Origin: Clostridium thailandense
Lineage (GTDB): Bacteria > Bacillota > Clostridia > Clostridiales > Clostridiaceae
Direction of reading: 5' to 3'
Length of the DNA stretch: 34,374 nucleotides
NCBI RefSeq assembly: GCF_019207025.1
Contig: NZ_JAEEGC010000085.1
Location: 1-34,374 of the forward strand
Position numbers and translations under genes: made by a program. The notes under the pieces were generated by a model that had not been told where the DNA came from, did no database searches, and saw nothing but the letters and a program-made list of their open reading frames with translations. Numbering within the stretch: the first letter of the stretch is position 1; every line of letters begins with the position of its first letter. Positions 25,513 to 34,052 of the stretch are shown piece after piece.

Positions 25513-26643
25513 ATGCTTAAGGCAATGGTTATTGAAGATGAAGCATTAACTAATGAACATACATGCAGACTTCTTAGAAATGAGAATATTGAGGCAGTAG
25601 GATATACAAATTCTTATGAAGCTTTTGATAATATAAATATATATAAACCTGATGTATTATTTTTAGATATAGAAATGCCTGAAATGGATGGATTATCATT
25701 GGCCGAAAATGCATACGCCGCTGGGTATGCTGGTGAAATTGTATTTATTACAGCTTATGATCAGTATGCACTAGATGCCTTTCGTGTAAGTGCCTTAGAT
25801 TATTTACTAAAACCTATTATGCTTGAAGAACTTAATCGTTCAATAGAACGTGTAAAAAAAAGAAGAACTGCAAATTTATATAATAAATCCAGTAATCCAA
25901 ATAAAAAAATAAGAATTTCATTATTTGGAGACATTCTTCTCTATATAGGAGAAAGCAACACTTCTATTCGATGGATGACTTCAAAAAGTGCTGAAATATT
26001 TGCATTTATGCTATTACAAAAGGGTGATACTAAAATATCTAAATGGCAGCTCATGGATGAAATCTGGTCTGATAAAGATCAGCATAAGGCAGATATAAAT
26101 CTTCGTAGTACAATCAGTAGACTAAATAAAACCTTAAGAGAAAATGATATAGATATTTCTATTACATGTATAGGAAATGGATATAAATTGTGCATTAATG
26201 AGTTAAATGTAGAGGTTGATGCATTTAAACTAGAAGACATTGTTTTTGATAATACTCAAATAAGTGATAAAAATTTCGAATGTTATGATAGTATAATATC
26301 AAGTTATACTCCAATCCTTGAAGAGTTTAATAGTGAATGGTGTTATGAAGCAAGGGAAATTTATCATAGATACTTTATAAATGGAGCTAAAAAACTACTA
26401 AAGTATTATGAAAGCATTGCTGCTGAGCCACTTAAAATGTTAAAAATTATTGAAATTATAATTAAATATGAACCTTACGATGAAGATATAAGAAAATTTG
26501 CATTAAAGTTGCATTATGCCATTGGTGGAAAAAAAAGTGTTAAAAAATACTATTTAGAGTATTCTGATTTTATAAAAAATGAGTTACAGATCGATCCAAG
26601 CTATTCAATAAAAAAGTTATATAATAGGATATTAAATACTTGA
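25513..26643 (+). CDS. SAPR-family response regulator (REC-wHTH-BTAD)
   Basis: A 376-residue regulator. The receiver has Asp 52 in LFLDIEMPEMDG, ITAYDQYALDAF and LLKPI. A winged helix (about 130-225; WMTSKSAEIFAFMLLQKG, SKWQLMDEIW) and a full BTAD domain (about 230-376, ending near ELQIDPSYSIKKLYNRIL) follow. It starts at ATG 25513 behind AGGAGGAC and is coupled to the upstream 7TM hybrid kinase. Target promoters are not obvious; the 11 bp repeats before its own operon are a candidate for autoregulation. Confidence 0.9.
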   Translation: MLKAMVIEDEALTNEHTCRLLRNENIEAVGYTNSYEAFDNINIYKPDVLFLDIEMPEMDGLSLAENAYAAGYAGEIVFITAYDQYALDAFRVSALDYLLKPIMLEELNRSIERVKKRRTANLYNKSSNPNKKIRISLFGDILLYIGESNTSIRWMTSKSAEIFAFMLLQKGDTKISKWQLMDEIWSDKDQHKADINLRSTISRLNKTLRENDIDISITCIGNGYKLCINELNVEVDAFKLEDIVFDNTQISDKNFECYDSIISSYTPILEEFNSEWCYEAREIYHRYFINGAKKLLKYYESIAAEPLKMLKIIEIIIKYEPYDEDIRKFALKLHYAIGGKKSVKKYYLEYSDFIKNELQIDPSYSIKKLYNRILNT

Positions 26644-26644
26644 T

Positions 26645-26679
26645 GAAAGCTCTTTCAATAATTTCATGGAAGAGCTTTC
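26645..26679 (+). terminator. Stem-loop after the second SAPR regulator
   Basis: GAAAGCTCTT and AAGAGCTTTC form a perfect 10 bp stem with a 15-base loop, 2 bases after the stop codon. There is no strong T-tract after it (AAAAATTTCT), so termination may be weak. Confidence 0.6.
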
Positions 26680-26720
26680 AAAAATTTCTGTGTGGTAGAA
26701 AAAAGGATAATATTTACTAG

Positions 26721-27062
26721 CATCTGCAAATAGTCTATGCAGACGGTATTATAAAAGGTTATAGAACTATAATTGACTGGGAAAAGCTTGGTGAACCAAT
26801 TAAAACTCTCTTATACGTAAAAATTAGTTGTGAAAATTTCAAAGAAATTGTAAACCAGATTTTATCACTTGAGCTTCCTAATGTAGTCATTGAAGAGTGT
26901 CACAGATTAGCTGGAGAATGGTGTCTATTATTAAAAATAAGGGCAAGTACTCCAACAGATATTTCAAATTTCATTGATGATTTATGGAAAATAAAAGGTA
27001 TCAAAGAAACATCCACTACCCTTGTTTTGTCCACCATATTGGAAAACGGAATGCGTAAATAA
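26721..27062 (+). pseudogene. 5'-truncated Lrp/AsnC-family regulator
   Basis: An open frame of 113 codons, from just after a TAG at 26718 to TAA 27060-27062, has no usable start. It begins within the end of the Lrp DNA-binding domain (YADGIIKGYRTIIDW) and continues through the whole ligand-binding RAM domain (VVIEECHRLAGEWCLLLKIRA, then DDLWKIKGIKETSTTLVLST). Full-length members have about 150 residues, so the helix-turn-helix (about 40 residues) is missing, and none of it is visible upstream. It lies 32 bases before the EamA exporter gene, a common Lrp/exporter pairing, and was probably its regulator. The break is next to the SAPR gene end. Confidence 0.8.
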
Positions 27063-27094
27063 TACATATATAAATTTTGAATGGAGGAATGAAA

Positions 27095-28012
27095 ATGGAA
27101 CTTAATACAAGAAAAGAGCACTGGAATACTATATTAGCCTATATTGCTGTCTGCATTTTTTGGGGGTCTACCTATCTTGCAATAAGAATTGGTGTCGGTC
27201 AGCTGCCTCCAACAATTTTTGCTGGAATCAGATTTATAATTGCGGGTAGCTTAATGTTTTGCTATGCTGCCATTAAAGGTTTATCTATTCCTAAAAATTT
27301 ATCAGAAGTTCTTAAGATCTCTATTGTAGGAGTATTTCTTCTTGTCGGAGGAAATGGAGGAGTTGTTTGGGCTGAAACTAGAGTCAGTTCAGGTATAGCA
27401 TCTTTAATGATTGCAACAGTCCCCCTTTTCATGGCACTTATAGAATCCTTAATGCCTTCTAAAACTAAAATCAATAGAAAAGGATGGATAGGCCTATTAA
27501 TTGGTTTTGGAGGAGTTGCTTTTTTAGTACTTTCAGATTGGAATAAAACACCTTTAGATATTATAGGCATAATATTATTAATTACATCAGCTTTATCCTG
27601 GGCACTAGGCTCAGTATACTCAAAAAGCTTCACTTCTACTGCATCAACAATATCAAATATTGCTATACAGATGCTTGCTGGAGGATTTTGTTTATCTTTA
27701 ATTGGAGCTTTTCATGGCGAATTTTCGAAAGTGAACATTACTGCTAAAGGTTTAGGGGCACTATTATATCTCGTAGTTTTTGGATCTATTGTTGGATACA
27801 GTTGTTACATCTATATCTTGCAAAAATGGCCTTCCGCTAAAGCCGGTACTTACGCTTATATAAATCCACCTGTAGCAGTAATTTTAGGTGCTATTTTTCT
27901 AGGAGAAGTTATATCTCTAAAGATAGTTTTAGCTACAATAATAATTTTAGGGGGAGTAATCTTAGTACAAATGTCAAAGGTAAAGGTTGTTTCGATGCCT
28001 AAGAAAGCTTAA
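27095..28012 (+). CDS. EamA/DMT-family transporter
   Basis: A 305-residue inner-membrane protein with ten predicted helices in two EamA repeats (about 12-145 and 155-290). Family features include IFWGSTYLAIRIG, PPTIFAGIRFIIAG and the second-repeat SALSWALGSVYSK. The family exports amino acids and other metabolites; the substrate here is unknown. I chose ATG 27095, 7 bases after GGAGG; an upstream TTG at 27077 would place the ribosome site inside the gene. The truncated Lrp/AsnC regulator lies directly upstream, suggesting amino-acid export. Confidence 0.9.
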   Translation: MELNTRKEHWNTILAYIAVCIFWGSTYLAIRIGVGQLPPTIFAGIRFIIAGSLMFCYAAIKGLSIPKNLSEVLKISIVGVFLLVGGNGGVVWAETRVSSGIASLMIATVPLFMALIESLMPSKTKINRKGWIGLLIGFGGVAFLVLSDWNKTPLDIIGIILLITSALSWALGSVYSKSFTSTASTISNIAIQMLAGGFCLSLIGAFHGEFSKVNITAKGLGALLYLVVFGSIVGYSCYIYILQKWPSAKAGTYAYINPPVAVILGAIFLGEVISLKIVLATIIILGGVILVQMSKVKVVSMPKKA

Positions 28013-28083
28013 TAGCATAATATTAATGGAAACATTGAAAATACAAAGTCTCGTTTAAGTATTTCTAATATATATATAACAAT

Positions 28084-28125
28084 CTAGAATGATAAGCTTG
28101 TTCTTTACTAGTTCTATCATTCTAG
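28084..28125. terminator. Stem-loop between convergent genes
   Basis: CTAGAATGATA and TATCATTCTAG form a perfect 11 bp stem with a 20-base loop, between the ends of the EamA gene (+) and minE (-). It probably serves both strands, although T-tracts are poor. Confidence 0.55.
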
Positions 28126-28178
28126 TATAACCAAAATTACATATTAAGTTGAATTTAAGTTAGCTCTGTAAAATATAC

Positions 28179-28430
28179 TTATTTACATTTTTTTATTGGT
28201 ATATTTGCAACTAGCATTCTTAAATTATTCTCTTTTTCGTTACCTTTTATCAACTTTATCTCTATATCTGAGTTATCAATAGCAACATATTTTGTAATAA
28301 CATTTAATATTTCATTTTTTATAATCTCCAAAAGTTTGAGAGATATATCAGTCCTATCATGTACCAGAATAAGTTTTAACCTCTGATTTGCTATATTTTT
28401 TGAAGAAGGTTTCACAGAAAAAAGGCTCAA
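28179..28430 (-). CDS. minE: MinE-like topological specificity factor
   Basis: An 83-residue MinE. The N-terminal anti-MinCD helix region (SSKNIANQRLKLILVHDRTD) is well conserved, followed by the dimerisation domain (NEILNVITKYVAIDNSDIEIKLI) and ANIPIK at the end. MinE stimulates the MinD ATPase and drives its release from the membrane. I chose TTG 28430, 8 bases after GGAGG. The GTG at 28439 adds three codons but abuts the ribosome site. The minD stop is 12 bases upstream, so the two are coupled. It is not next to minC or mreBCD as in usual clostridial loci. Confidence 0.9.
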   Translation of the reverse strand: MSLFSVKPSSKNIANQRLKLILVHDRTDISLKLLEIIKNEILNVITKYVAIDNSDIEIKLIKGNEKENNLRMLVANIPIKKCK

Positions 28431-28442
28431 CGAATTCACCTC

Positions 28443-29240
28443 CTATTTAACTGAGAATAACTTTTTAAGTTTATCAATAAAAACATTATTATTCCCTTCA
28501 AAACTTCTAAACGGCACTTCTATTCCAGCTATTCTCATAGCTATCTCTTTAAAAGCTTGCCCCACTTCAGCATCTTCATTTAATACAATAGGCTCTCCTC
28601 TATTGGTAGATATAGTTATTCTTTTATCACTTTCAACTACTCCTAAAAGTTTTATTTCTAAGTTACTAATTATATCCTCAACATCAAGCATATCTCCGTT
28701 TTTCACCATTTCATAATCTATTCTGTTAACAACAAGTTTAATATCACTAAATGCTTTTTTCTTAAGCTTGCCAATAACCCTATCAGCATCTCTTATTGAT
28801 GTTATTTCAGGATTTACTACAATTATAGCTTTATCGGCTCCAACTACAGAATTTTCAAATCCTTGCTCAATTCCAGCAGGACAATCAATTAACATATAGT
28901 CACATTGATCTCTAAGTTCATCGATCAAACCCAACATTTGTTCCGTTTTTATGTCTTCCTTATCTCTTGTTTGTGCTGTTGGAAGTAAAAATAATTTCTC
29001 ATATCTTTTATCCTTAATCAAAGCTTGTTCTAATTCACACTTTCCTTCCACTACATCCACAAGATTAAAAACAATTCTATTTTCAAGTCCCATCAATACA
29101 TCTAAATTTCTAAGGCCAGTATCTCCATCAATTAGTATAACTTTCTTATCCATTGCTGCAAGTGCAGTACCTATATTAGCCGTAATGGTTGTTTTTCCAA
29201 CTCCACCTTTACCTGATGTTATTACTATAATTTCTGCCAT
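28443..29240 (-). CDS. minD: MinD septum-site ATPase (extra-locus copy)
   Basis: A 265-residue ParA/MinD ATPase. The deviant Walker A SGKGGVGKTT near residue 10, DGDTGLRNLDVLMG, the DCPAGIEQGF Walker B/switch II region and VNPE are intact. The C-terminal amphipathic membrane helix is present (FIDKLKKLFSVK). It should bind membrane as an ATP dimer and be released by MinE. No minC gene is in this operon; instead a stand-alone degenerate receiver precedes it by 47 bases. Start ATG 29240 with GGAGG 10 bases upstream. It may be the cell's main MinD or a second copy for another positioning job. Confidence 0.92.
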   Translation of the reverse strand: MAEIIVITSGKGGVGKTTITANIGTALAAMDKKVILIDGDTGLRNLDVLMGLENRIVFNLVDVVEGKCELEQALIKDKRYEKLFLLPTAQTRDKEDIKTEQMLGLIDELRDQCDYMLIDCPAGIEQGFENSVVGADKAIIVVNPEITSIRDADRVIGKLKKKAFSDIKLVVNRIDYEMVKNGDMLDVEDIISNLEIKLLGVVESDKRITISTNRGEPIVLNEDAEVGQAFKEIAMRIAGIEVPFRSFEGNNNVFIDKLKKLFSVK

Positions 29241-29287
29241 GAAAATTTGACCTCCATATCATAAAGTTTCTTATTTTAATCAATTCT

Positions 29288-29668
29288 TTATTGAAAACAT
29301 TCTTCATAAATAGTTTTTAAACTGTTAGTTATTGTTTCATTAACTATATTCTCACTAAACTTAAAAAACAAATAGTCTACAACTTTTGGTTCAAAAGTAT
29401 TTGTAACCAATTTATTTCTGTCCGAAAAAAATATAACTTTCGTATTAGGACAAGACTTGCATATAGCTCTTGCCAAATGCATTCCATTATAATGATTAGT
29501 TGTTATCCATATGAACACTATATCTGTTGTTTTATTTACAAATTCCTTTAAAAAATTTTTAGTATTACTATAAACTCCTAGCACCTCTATGTCCATACTG
29601 TTTTTAAGCATATTCTTTAAAGTATTACTAGATTTTATTTTCGGATCAATAATCATAACCCTGAACAA
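29288..29668 (-). CDS. Stand-alone degenerate receiver (pseudo-receiver) before minD
   Basis: A 126-residue CheY-like fold with no output domain. Aligned to the neighbouring SAPR receiver, DIVLLDIDMP becomes DIVFIWITTN, so the phospho-acceptor Asp is Trp 54, and the acidic pair is reduced to ID-P. The Thr/Ser switch (FFSD) and a Lys (FFKF) remain, as does the FEPKVVDYLFFK segment typical of LytTR/SAPR receivers. It therefore cannot be phosphorylated in the normal way. Start TTG 29668, with a GGAGGGGAGG purine run upstream. It is first gene of an operon with minD and minE. CpaE/TadZ proteins fuse a similar degenerate receiver to a MinD-like ATPase, so it may be a localisation or partner domain supplied in trans. 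Confidence 0.8.
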   Translation of the reverse strand: MFRVMIIDPKIKSSNTLKNMLKNSMDIEVLGVYSNTKNFLKEFVNKTTDIVFIWITTNHYNGMHLARAICKSCPNTKVIFFSDRNKLVTNTFEPKVVDYLFFKFSENIVNETITNSLKTIYEECFQ

Positions 29669-29767
29669 TTTTCCTCCCCTCCTTACTTTTACACATAATA
29701 ACTACATTTATCAAATTCAGTCATTATTTTGACCCTTTTACTTGCCAAAACTCTACCATATTTATAT

Positions 29768-29799
29768 TTTATAATATAATTCTGACAAATCTCTGACAA
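29768..29799 (-). promoter_or_regulatory. SARP-like operator/promoter of the pseudo-receiver-minDE operon
   Basis: Minus strand: TTGTCAG (29793-29799), 4 bases, TTGTCAG (29782-29788), 8 bases, then TATAAA (29768-29773). It has the same 11 bp period and 8 bp gap as the two promoters near 9.4 and 10.3 kb, but with a different heptamer. The predicted start is near 29761, with a 93-base leader. It lies immediately after the terminator of the SAPR regulator gene. Confidence 0.65.
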
Positions 29800-29807
29800 A
29801 AAAACAA

Positions 29808-29830
29808 AAAACGGCATATCGAACCGTTTT
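29808..29830 (-). terminator. Rho-independent terminator of the third SAPR gene
   Basis: Minus strand: AAAACGG, 9-base loop, CCGTTTT followed by TTGTTTTTTT. It lies about 65 bases after the regulator stop codon. Its T-tract touches the SARP-like operator of the next operon. Confidence 0.75.
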
Positions 29831-29895
29831 CAAGCACATTTTTTTCACTTTATTGCAATATTTTTTCATTTTTTATTCATTTTGACACCATTTTT

Positions 29896-30786
29896 TTATT
29901 CCTTATGAGAACTCTTTTTTAATCTCTGTACAGCAAATACATATTTTCTTCGTAAGGCTTCTTTTTTAGTTTCAGCCCAAATCCATCCTTCTTCAGATAA
30001 ATATTCTCCCTTATACAAGCCTATAGCACACTCTAAGAAAGTTGCATCTTGTAAATCTATAGCTTTTTGAACCTCCTTTTCGAATTCAAAGGCATCAATA
30101 TAAGTATTTTTTGCGATGAGCATATAACTATTCCCTGAATATTCAATAGAGATTTTCTGACTGTTATATGCTAAAAATGTTTTTCTTATAGAATAAATTG
30201 TTGTTTGAAGATTAGCCAATGCTTTTTTAGGCTCCAAATCAGGCCAAAGTAAATCACATAATTTTTCTTTATGTACTGGAACATCTCTATTTTCAAGGAG
30301 ATAAGCAAAAATTTCTGAAGACTTTTGTCTATTCCATTTTACTACCTCTCCTCCTACCTTAACAACAAGTCTTCCAAAGGTTTGAATGTATATCTCATAA
30401 TTACCCTTTTTATTTTTATGATCATCTACTTTTTTTCCTACCAATCTATCTAAAGCTTTAAACAATCTTTCTTCTCTAATTGGTTTCAAAACATAATCAA
30501 TTGCATTTACCTCAAAAGCTTCTGTTGCATAGTGGTTATATGCTGTAATAAAAATGACCTTCATACCTGGAAAAATATTAAGTAGTCTATCTGCCAACTC
30601 AAGTCCATTTATAACAGGCATATCAATATCCAGTAAAACTATATCGAAAGGCTGCTTTTCAGCCTGTTCTAGTGCTTCTACAGAATTCTTACACGCCACA
30701 CAACAATCAAATTCCTTATACTTTTTTACATAAAATTCTATCTCCTCCAATGTGCTTATTTCATCATCTACAATAAGAATATTCAC
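29896..30786 (-). CDS. SAPR-family response regulator with shortened BTAD
   Basis: A 296-residue regulator. The receiver has Asp 53 in LLDIDMPVINGLELA, ITAYNHYATEAF and LKPI. A winged helix (about 125-220; WNRQKSSEIFAYLLENRD, HKEKLCDLLWPD) follows. The BTAD part is only about 75 residues, ending in KKSSHKE, some 75-80 shorter than in the two other SAPR proteins here. The end may be a natural short form or a truncation. Start GTG 30786, 2 bases after the stop of its kinase, with a GGGGGG-type ribosome site inside the kinase end. The adjacent pseudo-receiver-minDE promoter carries SARP-like repeats and is the nearest candidate target. Confidence 0.88.
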   Translation of the reverse strand: MNILIVDDEISTLEEIEFYVKKYKEFDCCVACKNSVEALEQAEKQPFDIVLLDIDMPVINGLELADRLLNIFPGMKVIFITAYNHYATEAFEVNAIDYVLKPIREERLFKALDRLVGKKVDDHKNKKGNYEIYIQTFGRLVVKVGGEVVKWNRQKSSEIFAYLLENRDVPVHKEKLCDLLWPDLEPKKALANLQTTIYSIRKTFLAYNSQKISIEYSGNSYMLIAKNTYIDAFEFEKEVQKAIDLQDATFLECAIGLYKGEYLSEEGWIWAETKKEALRRKYVFAVQRLKKSSHKE

Positions 30787-30788
30787 GT

Positions 30789-33700
30789 CTAATCCCCCCT
30801 ATTTACTGTATAAGGTATAATAAATTCTACCTTTGTCCCCTTTTCTTCTCCTCTTGTTATAGTGAGGCCTTTTCCATATAATGCTATAAGTCTCTTGTGA
30901 ATGTTTTTCAGTCCTACACTTCCCATTTTAACTTCCCCTGACAATAAGCTTTTCGCCTTTTTCTCATCAATTCCAAGACCGTTATCAATTACCGATATCC
31001 TTGCATAGTTTCCTTTGTCCAGTACAACGATGTAAATCTTTCCACCTTCAAGCATAGGCATAATTCCATGCCTTACTGCATTTTCAACTAAAGGTTGTAC
31101 ACACAGCATTGGTATAGTACAGTCTACGTCATCTACAATGAATTCCACACACAATCTATCTCTGAAACGAGCTTGCTCAATAGATAAGTATGCCCTTACA
31201 ATATCTAATTCCTTTTTAAGTGTTGTATTTCCTTCTCTACTTTCAAAATCAAAACTTCCTCTTAAATAATCAGATAAATCAAGTATGAGTTCTTTCGCTT
31301 TAACTGGTTCTCTTATACTTAAAGAAGAAATAACACTCAACGCATTATATATAAAATGAGGTTTAATTTGTGCCTGCAGGAAAGATAATTCAGTGTCAAC
31401 TAAACTTTTTACTGCTTTTTTCATTTGAATAAGACTATTTACTCTAGCATGAAGTTCCTCAGGTTCAAAAGGCTTTGTAATATAATCATTGACCCCAATT
31501 TTAAATCCTGTAGATATACTCTCAATACTACTTCTAGCTGTAAGCATTAACACTGGTAATTCTACTGGCAGATATTTTTCTCTTATTCTTTTAACAACAT
31601 CATATCCAGAAATCCCTGGCATCATAATGTCTAAAATAATAATATCAAATTTTATTCCATTACCTAAAAGTTTTAATGCATCATATCCATTTAAAACCGC
31701 TTTAACAGTATAACCATCTAATCTCAAGTTATTAATTAAAGCTTTACGGCTTGCAGCATCATCTTCAACAACAAGTATATTATAGTTATCAAGTTCATCA
31801 GTATCATCAGGTATTTCAACCTTTTCATCCTTCAATTCCAATATTTTTCCAAGTTCATTCATGCTGTTCTCGGGTTTTTTTTCTACAATTGGAAATGTAA
31901 AGAAAAAGCAAGATCCTTTTCCTTCTTGTGATTCTACACCAACTTCTCCTCCTTGAAGTTCCACTAGCCATTTAGTTATAAATAAACCAAGGCCTGTTCC
32001 TTCATATTTTCTATTTATAGAAAAATCTGCTTGTTCAAAGGCATTAAAAATGCTTTCCTTTTTATCTTCAGGTATTCCTATACCAGTATCGTTAATAAAT
32101 ATAGTTACTTTGTTATGAGATACTTTAGCTTCCAATGTTATAAATCCTTTTTCCGTAAACTTTAAGGCGTTTCCAATAATATTATAAAAAATTTGATAGA
32201 GTCTTTCTTCATCACAAAATACAGCAGGTATATCCTTACTTATATGATTTTGAAATATAACATTGTTTTCTTTCTTTAAATGTCCAATTACAAATATTGC
32301 CGTTTCTGCAACCATCCTTAAATCTAAGGGTTTTGGATTTAACTTTAATTCATTGTTCTTTAAGCTTGAAATATCTAAAATATCATTTATTAAATTATAA
32401 AGTCGCTTAGATGAGTCTACAACTATCTGAAGATTTTCTTCCTGACTCAAATTAAGTTTTCCTGCTACACCTTTTAATAAGGATTGAGTTATATTTATTA
32501 TTCCATTTAGTGGAGTTCGTAATTCATGAGAAGTATTAGCAAGAAATTCATCCTTCAGTTTGTCTAACGTTATAAGCTTTTCGGACATCTCTTCCACTTT
32601 CTTAAAGGTTCTTGAAAATCTTTCCGCAAGAATATATGCTTGAATAAACGTAAACATAAATGCTGCTATTTCAATGCTAGGTCCATATTTATTATAAACT
32701 ATATCCCAGTGGTATAAAGCATCTTTTATAAATATTACAATTACAATTACTATTCCTGAGAGTACCAAAATAGCATCCTCTCTTCTTTTTAGAACAGCTC
32801 TTAACAATGAAAATGTAATATAAACATAAATACATACTATTAAAAATTCATAAAATATTAAATATCTTGTAAATACATCTATAGGAGCCGCTACAGTAAA
32901 TAAACTTATACAAGTCCCAATATATATTGAAATTTTTATCACTTTCTTGGATATTTCTTCTGGATATAATTCATAAGAAAAAATTGTTATCATAATAAAT
33001 CCCCAATACATAGTCATATATTCAACAGGAACCATCCAATTTAGAGTTGCTGAAGGTATTAAATTAAGAATTATATATTCACCGGTAACTGCAATTCTTA
33101 TAGAAGTAATTAAAAGTGTTAAAGCAAAATAAAGTGCAGATTTATTCTTTTTCTGAAGTAAAAATAAGGTCATATGATAAAGTGACATTACCATAAATAC
33201 ACCAATCATAAACATTTCTTTTCCTGAATTAAATTCCTTTAATGACCTTATTTCTTGGTCACTTCCTAAGTAAATAGAATACCATAATCCTCCTCGTGAA
33301 TATACATAATTTGATACTTGAACTATAATTTCAAAATTATCAGAAGTATTTTTAAAACTAACAGCCTGAGGTTTATATTGAGGAACAGTACTTTGCTTTG
33401 TTTTTCCAACCACTCCATTTTGGGCCACTATTTTATTATTTATCATAAGCTTGTATGAAGTGGATGCTGTTAAAATTTTTAATCCTTTTAGCGATTCTAT
33501 ATCTTTTGTTTTTATTCTTAATCTATAAGTCGCATATCCTTTAGAAGGAATCTTTTTATCATTTAAAGTATAATTTGTCCATACATCAGGAACAGCAAAA
33601 TACCCATCCGGTTTTATTTGTTCTCCTTTATGAAAATCTTCATATGTCAGCAACTTATTCCAATAGAATTCCCAATTTCCATCTAGACTTATAACTCCAT

Positions 33701-33854
33701 CTTTTTCAAAATTCCAATTAGAAAGATCTAAAACTCCGTTTTGTGCCTGTAATATATTTTTATTAGGATGTAAAAATATACTAAAAATAGATATTATCAT
33801 CATAAAAATAATTACCATAATTATTATATATATTTTATTTTTTAAAGCTTTCAT
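30789..33854 (-). CDS. 7TM hybrid sensor kinase with two kinase modules
   Basis: A 1021-residue paralogue of the 22386-25493 protein. It has an N-terminal anchor, an extracellular jelly-roll domain (LDLSNWNFEKDG, LDGNWEFYWN, about 35-200), seven TM helices (about 210-410), HisKA/HATPase (NTSHELRTPL, His 443; IIGNALKFTE; DTGIGIPED; GTGLGL), a receiver (Asp near 742 in ILDIMMPGISG) and a LytS-type kinase at the C-terminus (QAQIKPHFIYNAL, His 833; LVENAVRHGI). The internal phosphorelay may pass from the first kinase to the receiver, while the second kinase probably serves the 296-residue regulator that follows 2 bases later. The ribosome site before ATG 33854 is poor; a short upstream frame overlaps the start (see 33851-33895). 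Confidence 0.9.
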   Translation of the reverse strand: MKALKNKIYIIIMVIIFMMIISIFSIFLHPNKNILQAQNGVLDLSNWNFEKDGVISLDGNWEFYWNKLLTYEDFHKGEQIKPDGYFAVPDVWTNYTLNDKKIPSKGYATYRLRIKTKDIESLKGLKILTASTSYKLMINNKIVAQNGVVGKTKQSTVPQYKPQAVSFKNTSDNFEIIVQVSNYVYSRGGLWYSIYLGSDQEIRSLKEFNSGKEMFMIGVFMVMSLYHMTLFLLQKKNKSALYFALTLLITSIRIAVTGEYIILNLIPSATLNWMVPVEYMTMYWGFIMITIFSYELYPEEISKKVIKISIYIGTCISLFTVAAPIDVFTRYLIFYEFLIVCIYVYITFSLLRAVLKRREDAILVLSGIVIVIVIFIKDALYHWDIVYNKYGPSIEIAAFMFTFIQAYILAERFSRTFKKVEEMSEKLITLDKLKDEFLANTSHELRTPLNGIINITQSLLKGVAGKLNLSQEENLQIVVDSSKRLYNLINDILDISSLKNNELKLNPKPLDLRMVAETAIFVIGHLKKENNVIFQNHISKDIPAVFCDEERLYQIFYNIIGNALKFTEKGFITLEAKVSHNKVTIFINDTGIGIPEDKKESIFNAFEQADFSINRKYEGTGLGLFITKWLVELQGGEVGVESQEGKGSCFFFTFPIVEKKPENSMNELGKILELKDEKVEIPDDTDELDNYNILVVEDDAASRKALINNLRLDGYTVKAVLNGYDALKLLGNGIKFDIIILDIMMPGISGYDVVKRIREKYLPVELPVLMLTARSSIESISTGFKIGVNDYITKPFEPEELHARVNSLIQMKKAVKSLVDTELSFLQAQIKPHFIYNALSVISSLSIREPVKAKELILDLSDYLRGSFDFESREGNTTLKKELDIVRAYLSIEQARFRDRLCVEFIVDDVDCTIPMLCVQPLVENAVRHGIMPMLEGGKIYIVVLDKGNYARISVIDNGLGIDEKKAKSLLSGEVKMGSVGLKNIHKRLIALYGKGLTITRGEEKGTKVEFIIPYTVNRGD

Positions 33855-33895
33855 TTTATATTTAGTGAGTTACTTATATTAGTCAGCACTCTCAA
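33851..33895 (-). CDS. Possible 14-codon leader peptide coupled to the 7TM kinase
   Basis: TTG 33895 has a good ribosome site (GAGGTGA, about 8 bases) and opens 14 codons (product read as MRVLTNISNSLNIK). Its TGA overlaps the kinase ATG as ATGA. The kinase itself has no clear ribosome site, so translation could depend on this leader. The evidence is positional only. Confidence 0.4.
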   Translation of the reverse strand: MRVLTNISNSLNIK

Positions 33896-33899
33896 CTAA

Positions 33900-34052
33900 A
33901 TAATCACCTCTTTTCTTATAGAACACACCACTTAATAACTTTTTATTTAATATTATCCTATCTTAATTGTAAACTTCAATACCTTTAACTTATCAAAAGT
34001 AAATAGCTTCAAAATCGTAAGTTAAATTGTAAAACAAATAATATATTATAGG
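33900..34052. other. Upstream region of the 7TM kinase operon
   Basis: AT-rich and non-coding as far as I can see. On the minus strand, TTGAAG near 33978 followed 16 bases later by GATAAT is a possible promoter for the kinase/SAPR/operon. No 11 bp heptamer repeats were found here. Confidence 0.35.

Noticed and set aside
27262..27633. 123-codon minus-strand frame inside the EamA gene
   Set aside because: Complement of conserved transporter codons; no ribosome site and no recognisable protein.
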